Shown: positions 60,171-64,000 of the stretch, one piece after another
Position numbering within the stretch: the stretch's first letter is position 1
How the letters are laid out: each line of letters begins with the position of its first letter
Source: Spirochaeta thermophila DSM 6192
Lineage (GTDB): Bacteria > Spirochaetota > Spirochaetia > Winmispirales > Winmispiraceae
Direction of reading: 5' to 3'
Length of the DNA stretch: 64,000 bases
Assembly (NCBI RefSeq): GCF_000147075.1
Contig: NC_014484.1
Coordinates: 372,001-436,000, forward strand
Program-made: the position numbers and the translations under genes
The notes under the pieces: model-generated
Seen by the model: only the letters and a program-made list of their open reading frames with translations
Databases searched by the model: none
What the model was told of the DNA's origin: nothing

Positions 60171-62234
60171 TCATCTCCCCAGGAGGGAGCCGGCGGCGTC
60201 TTTGAGGAGCTCGCTCGCCTTTTCCTTCACTTCGTCTGTCTTCTCCTCGAGCAGCTCCTGCCGGAGGCGGGAGATCCGGTCTTCGAGGGCCCTGCGGTGG
60301 CTCTCCAGGTCTTCCCTGAGGCCTTGTGCGCCGGCGCGGAGGGCCTCGCTCCGGCGGGAAAGATCGTCCAGACGAGTGGTTTCCCCGGAGAGGGCCGCGA
60401 GGGAGTCCCGGATACGGGCCTCCAGTTCCTCCTCGATCCGGGATGCGAGTTCACTCTTCTGGGTGTCCAGCGCACGGGCGAGACGTTCTGCGAGGGAGGA
60501 GAAGAGGGGACTCGTGACCTCGAGGGATTCCTCCTGATCCTGTTTCCGGTACGAGACGGTGAGGGAGAGGCTCTCTTCGCCTTCCAGGAGTGGTGCGACG
60601 AGGTGTCCCGGCCCGCCGGTGGGGGCAAGGTGTGGTCCGGCGAGCGAGAGGCTGCCCCCGGCCGTGAGGGTGCGGGGGTAGGTGCCCGATGCCCGGAAGG
60701 ATGCGCTCCCCGTGGCGGAGAGTGCACCGAAGAGGGGAAAGGATCGGTCCCGGAGTTCGAGGCCTTCCGCCTCGAGGGAGAGGGTATAGGTGGGCTCGTC
60801 CTTCGAGAGGTCGAGGGTGCCCTGCGCCCCCACCCGGGGGGACCCGGTGTAGGAGAGGCGGAGGGTGAGGGGTGTGTGGATGAGGGAGGGATGGCTCGTG
60901 AGGTCGGTGAGTTCCAGGGAGAGGGTACCGCCCGGTAGGATGCCCGACCCTGACAGGTGCCGGAGCCAGAACCCCGGCCGCCGCTTCACGGGAAAGTGCA
61001 CCACCCGGCCTGTGGGAGCCTCCCGCCGGTGTCCGGGGGAGCCCTCTCTGCGCCGGGCGAGGGTGAGACAGGCTTCCACCCCCTTCCGGGCGTATGCGAG
61101 ATAGGTTCGGGCCTCGTCCTTGAGGATCGAGGCGGTGACCTCGGAGAGGAGGCGGGCGATGGCCTCGCCGTCGGGCCTGAGGAACGAGGAGAGGTAGGCG
61201 CTGTCGTGCTCCACCGCGCCGCGGAGCTGCCGTTCGAGTGCTCGTGCCCGGGAGATCCGGTCCTCGATGGCACGGGAGAGGGCCCCGGCCTCGTCGTAGA
61301 GGAGGCTCGCCTCTTTCGTGAGGGGTTCCGCGTCGGAGACGAGTGCCGTGAGGGCAGCAGGGTCGGAGATGCGCGAGGGGTTGGTGCGGGTGAGCTCCTT
61401 CACGCGAGAGGTGAGGTCCCGGAGCCGACGGGAGAGGCGGTCGAGGTCGGCCTCGAAGGACCGTGGGGCCTCCCGGATGAGGGCCTCGACCTCCCGTCGT
61501 GCCGCGACCACCTGGAGCCGGTCCGCCTCCCGGGAGAGCAGGGCCTCCACGTCGAGCGCGGAGGGGTCGAGGACGGCGGCAAGGACGGAGGCGGGGTCCG
61601 GCCCTCCCTCCGAAGGGGGGGACGGGGAGGCCGCTTCTTCCTGCTCGGCCCCTTCCTGCGCGGGGAGGTCCCCCGGTTCGGTGCGGGCCGTGCCGAAGGC
61701 GAGGCCTTCGAGCCGGAGCGTCTTCACCGTGAGGCTTCCCCACAGGAGGGCTTCGGGGTCGAGCCACACCTCGACGGGGCCTGCCTCGAAGAGGTTGTGC
61801 ATGGGGGACGACCTGTCCGCCACCTCCACGTGGGCGATGGTGAGCCTGAGGGAGAAAGGAGAGAGGCGGAGTCCGGTCACCTCGGCCTGGGCCCCGAAGG
61901 CGAGTTCCAGCCCCCGTTCCAGGGAGCGCTCGAGCAGGGGACCCGCGAGGAAGAGCGTGAAGACCAGGATCACACCCGCAAGGAGGCCGAGGAGGATGAG
62001 CGGACCGGCCGAGATGAGGCGTCGGTTGGCCTTTATCTCCCGGTGGAGGCGGGCGAGTCGTTCCCTCTCGCCCGGTGTGAGGTCCCCCCGCAGGAGGAAG
62101 CGCCCGTCCGTTTCGGTGAAGCAGGAGGAGAAGAACTCCCTGTCCGCGGGGATTTCCAGGAAGCGTGTCATGGAGGAGAGGGCTTTGGGGGTGAGAGGTC
62201 TCTTGAGTGCACGGGGAAGGCGGCGTGCGGCCAT
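60171..62234 (-). CDS. TIGR03545-family envelope protein
   Basis: A 687-residue protein with one membrane helix (about residues 75-97, LISAGPLILLGLLAGVILVF) after a cytosolic N-terminus. The large outer part starts with an AsmA-like stretch (LERGLELAFGAQAEVTGLRL), has long charged coiled coils (residues ~240-400 and 560-680) and beta domains between them. This matches the TIGR03545 family, seen only in bacteria with outer membranes and paired with TIGR03546. ATG at 62234 after AGGAGG. Probably spans the periplasm; function unknown, lipid transport or envelope maintenance being plausible from the AsmA resemblance. Confidence 0.8.
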   Translation of the reverse strand: MAARRLPRALKRPLTPKALSSMTRFLEIPADREFFSSCFTETDGRFLLRGDLTPGERERLARLHREIKANRRLISAGPLILLGLLAGVILVFTLFLAGPLLERSLERGLELAFGAQAEVTGLRLSPFSLRLTIAHVEVADRSSPMHNLFEAGPVEVWLDPEALLWGSLTVKTLRLEGLAFGTARTEPGDLPAQEGAEQEEAASPSPPSEGGPDPASVLAAVLDPSALDVEALLSREADRLQVVAARREVEALIREAPRSFEADLDRLSRRLRDLTSRVKELTRTNPSRISDPAALTALVSDAEPLTKEASLLYDEAGALSRAIEDRISRARALERQLRGAVEHDSAYLSSFLRPDGEAIARLLSEVTASILKDEARTYLAYARKGVEACLTLARRREGSPGHRREAPTGRVVHFPVKRRPGFWLRHLSGSGILPGGTLSLELTDLTSHPSLIHTPLTLRLSYTGSPRVGAQGTLDLSKDEPTYTLSLEAEGLELRDRSFPLFGALSATGSASFRASGTYPRTLTAGGSLSLAGPHLAPTGGPGHLVAPLLEGEESLSLTVSYRKQDQEESLEVTSPLFSSLAERLARALDTQKSELASRIEEELEARIRDSLAALSGETTRLDDLSRRSEALRAGAQGLREDLESHRRALEDRISRLRQELLEEKTDEVKEKASELLKDAAGSLLGR

Positions 62235-62242
62235 GCGTCCTC

Positions 62243-62779
62243 CTAGTGTACCAGGTGCAGGATCCGTGAGGTCTTCTCTATGGCCTCCTTGAGTCGGGCT
62301 ACGAAGGGGATGCGGAGGAGGGCCTTGTACCAGCGACTCTGGACGAGGCGTTGTGCCATGTGGGTTCGGTAGCGGTCCACCAGGAACCGGAAAAGGAAGA
62401 AGACCGGCGGCCAGAGGAGGGTGCCCAGCGTGAGTCCGCCCATGACCAGCGTGTGGTTGAACCTGAAGAGAGGGACAAGGGGGAGGTTGTAGAGGGATGT
62501 CCACACCGACACGAGAGCCGGGTGGGTGAGGACGGCCCAGCCTACGGCGTCGGTGAGAGGGGTGAGGAGGGGAAGTGCGAGTTTCACGAGTGCCAGTACG
62601 AGGAGTTTCGCGGCATGGTTGTGCACCAGGATGAGGGAGAAGAGGAAGAGGAGGATCCACAGGAGGTTGCCTGCGGGGATGCAACCGAGGAGCAGACCCC
62701 AGGCGATCCCGGCGGCGATGTGTTCCTTGCGCACATTGGTGTTGAGGGCCACGATGATGCGTGCGAGGGCCTTCACCAT
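62243..62779 (-). CDS. TIGR03546-family (DUF2062-like) membrane protein
   Basis: A 178-residue protein with about three hydrophobic segments (GIAWGLLLGCIPAGNLLWILLFLFSLILV, LLVLALVKLALPLLTPL, and VMGGLTLGTLLWPPVFFLF). It matches the DUF2062-like TIGR03546 family, found next to TIGR03545. It is translated first, with the large partner starting eight bases after its stop. No clear Shine-Dalgarno; a CATACT lies 11 bases before the start. Function unknown. Confidence 0.82.
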   Translation of the reverse strand: MVKALARIIVALNTNVRKEHIAAGIAWGLLLGCIPAGNLLWILLFLFSLILVHNHAAKLLVLALVKLALPLLTPLTDAVGWAVLTHPALVSVWTSLYNLPLVPLFRFNHTLVMGGLTLGTLLWPPVFFLFRFLVDRYRTHMAQRLVQSRWYKALLRIPFVARLKEAIEKTSRILHLVH

Positions 62780-62828
62780 ACCACTGTTGTAGTATGGGTG
62801 GAAGGAAAAGGCAAGGCGGCGCGGGCAC

Positions 62829-62857
62829 TTGCCCCTTCTCGTTCCTCTGTCTATGCT
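62829..62857 (+). promoter_or_regulatory. Promoter for the AIM24-family gene
   Basis: TTGCCC (62829-62834) and TATGCT (62852-62857) are 17 bases apart, leading to a normal ~20-base leader with GGGGGAG before the ATG at 62884. Confidence 0.6.
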
Positions 62858-62883
62858 GGAGGAAACAGACGGGGGAGCGTGTG

Positions 62884-63624
62884 ATGGCGGACCGCATAGA
62901 CTACACGATTCACGGCGATGAGATGCAGCTCGTGGAGGTGGTGCTCGATCCCGGTGAGGGGGTGCGGGCCGAGGCGGGGGCCATGCTCTACATGGAAGAG
63001 GGGATCGCCATGGATACCCGCATGGAGGGCGGGCTCCTCGGGGGCTTCAAACGCATCCTCGCGGGTGAGAGCTTCTTCATCACCAACTTCGTGAACACGG
63101 GCTCGCGCAGGGCGGCGGTGGCCTTTGCAGCCCCGTATCCGGGGAAGATCGTCCCGCTCGACCTCGGTGCGCTCGGCGGGCGGTTCGTCTGCCAGAAGGA
63201 CGCCTTCCTCTGCGCCGCGGCCGGCATCGAGATCGACGTGGTCTTCACCAGGCGCTTGGGGGCAGGGTTCTTCGGCGGCGAGGGCTTCATCCTTCAGGAG
63301 CTGTCAGGCGATGGGTGGGCTTTCATCCACGCGGGCGGCACCATCGTGGAGAAGCGGCTCGCGCCCGGCCAGACCCTCAGGGTGGACACGGGGTGTTTCG
63401 TGGGCTGCTCTCCCACGGTGGACTACGATGTGCGGTTCGTGGGGGGCTTCAGGAACGCCCTCTTCGGAGGTGAGGGGCTCTTCCTCACGGAGCTTACCGG
63501 GCCGGGGGTGGTCTACCTCCAGAGCCTGCCGCTCGCCCGGCTCGCGGACAGGATCCTCGCGGGGCAGGTTCAGCGGAAGGGGGAGGGGGGACCGGGGATG
63601 ATGGGCTCGTTCTTCGGCGAATAA
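62884..63624 (+). CDS. AIM24/TIGR00266-family protein
   Basis: A 246-residue protein of the TIGR00266 (AIM24-like) family. Recognisable blocks are GDEMQLVEVVLDPGEGVRAEAGAMLYM, AGESFFITNFVNTG, FVCQKDAFLCAAAGIEI, FFGGEGFILQELSGDGWAFIHAGG, VDTGCFVGCSPTVDYDVRF and LFGGEGLFLTELTGPGVVYLQSLP. A beta-prism fold with internal repeats is typical. Cytosolic, no signal peptide. The ATG at 62884 is in frame after a promoter at 62829-62857. Biochemical role of the bacterial family is not known. Confidence 0.9.
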   Translation: MADRIDYTIHGDEMQLVEVVLDPGEGVRAEAGAMLYMEEGIAMDTRMEGGLLGGFKRILAGESFFITNFVNTGSRRAAVAFAAPYPGKIVPLDLGALGGRFVCQKDAFLCAAAGIEIDVVFTRRLGAGFFGGEGFILQELSGDGWAFIHAGGTIVEKRLAPGQTLRVDTGCFVGCSPTVDYDVRFVGGFRNALFGGEGLFLTELTGPGVVYLQSLPLARLADRILAGQVQRKGEGGPGMMGSFFGE

Positions 63625-63678
63625 CGCGACCACATGCGTCGGCTATAACGACCATTCGGCACAAGAGGAGCAATCGGT

Positions 63679-64000
63679 ATGCAACGTGCAGAGGCGCTGA
63701 AGGAGATCCTCCGCAGGATCGACGGTGCAGGCTACAAGGCCTACAAGGACATCGAAGGGGCCTACGACTTCGACGACTTCGTGCTCGTCATAGACCATGT
63801 ACAGGGCGATCCGTTCGCCGCGCCCAGCAGGGTGCGGGTGCGGATCCCCCAGCGCGTGGCGGGCTTTCCGGAGGCGGCCTACCGGCCGAAGAGCAGGGAG
63901 ATCGCCCTGCGCGACTACATCACCAGGGTCTTTGCCCGGGAGGCCGGCCGGTTCCAGCGACCCCGCGCCACGGGCAAGAGCGGCGTCATCAGCATCGACC
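63679..64000 (+). CDS. Predicted ABC-class ATPase (PF09818 family), N-terminal part
   Basis: The first 107 residues of a protein cut by the right edge. VLVIDHVQGDPFAAPSRVRVRIP and REIALRDYITRVFARE match the start of the PF09818 ABC-class ATPases, soluble proteins of ~550 residues with unknown role. ATG at 63679 follows GAGG at 63666-63669. A TATAAC at 63644-63649 may be its -10. The ATPase motifs lie beyond the window. Confidence 0.85.
   Translation, partial: MQRAEALKEILRRIDGAGYKAYKDIEGAYDFDDFVLVIDHVQGDPFAAPSRVRVRIPQRVAGFPEAAYRPKSREIALRDYITRVFAREAGRFQRPRATGKSGVISID

Overview
The window looks like chromosomal DNA of a high-GC (roughly 60% or more), anaerobic, sugar-fermenting spirochete. My best guess is a Spirochaeta (Winmispira) thermophila-like organism. 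This is inferred from the gene set: cluster III nitrogenase with nifI1/nifI2, a Na+-NQR-type pump, bacterial XPB helicase, FecR and beta-propeller periplasmic proteins, and the TIGR03545/TIGR03546 pair. No rRNA is present and I could not run a search, so the species call is tentative. I found no rRNA, tRNA, CRISPR array, insertion sequence or prophage.

Layout. 1-2.8 kb: three-gene polyamine operon (carboxynorspermidine synthase end, nspC, speB-like). 2.9-4.7 kb: acyl-CoA ligase. 4.9-11.2 kb: two envelope proteins, an ABC-2 export pair with a histidine kinase/NtrC-type regulator in one overlapping operon, and an omptin-like outer-membrane protease. 11.2-14.9 kb (minus): XPB helicase and its partner. 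15-20.4 kb: lipA, then an nqrBCDEF operon without nqrA plus an unknown gene. 20.4-21.7 kb: HEPN/MNT toxin-antitoxin-type pair and a lipoprotein. 21.8-30.7 kb: divergent sugar-sensing locus. 30.8-43.6 kb: metG, FemAB-like protein, beta-propeller, murD, FecR protein, pseudokinase, AMMECR1/MEMO pair, NFACT protein. 43.7-46.7 kb: small ferredoxin, folC, hisD. 47-58.5 kb (minus): a compact nif operon. 59-64 kb: a broken small gene, the TIGR03545/03546 pair, an AIM24-like protein and the start of a PF09818 ABC-class ATPase.

Most interesting locus (23.4-30.7 kb). A sensor protein fuses an N-terminal sugar-ABC-type ATPase domain (P-loop intact, LSGGQ signature lost) to PAS and histidine-kinase domains. 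It is translationally coupled to an NtrC-type activator. Facing it is a xylFGH transporter operon preceded by a consensus-like sigma-54 promoter and by inverted repeats placed where an enhancer would sit. The arrangement suggests a kinase that senses a sugar transporter by imitating its ATPase subunit.

The nif operon (nifH-I1-I2-D-K-E-N-B-fdx-modA-modB-nifV) also starts at a perfect -24/-12 promoter, but nifE is split at a G7 run and modB has an amber codon in place of a conserved Glu. A third lesion (A5 run) breaks a small gene just upstream of nifH. These could be sequence errors, real decay, or (for nifE) slippage. A further pattern is that six start codons lie 6-7 bases from a -10 element, and a seventh 10 bases from one, pointing to frequent leaderless mRNAs.
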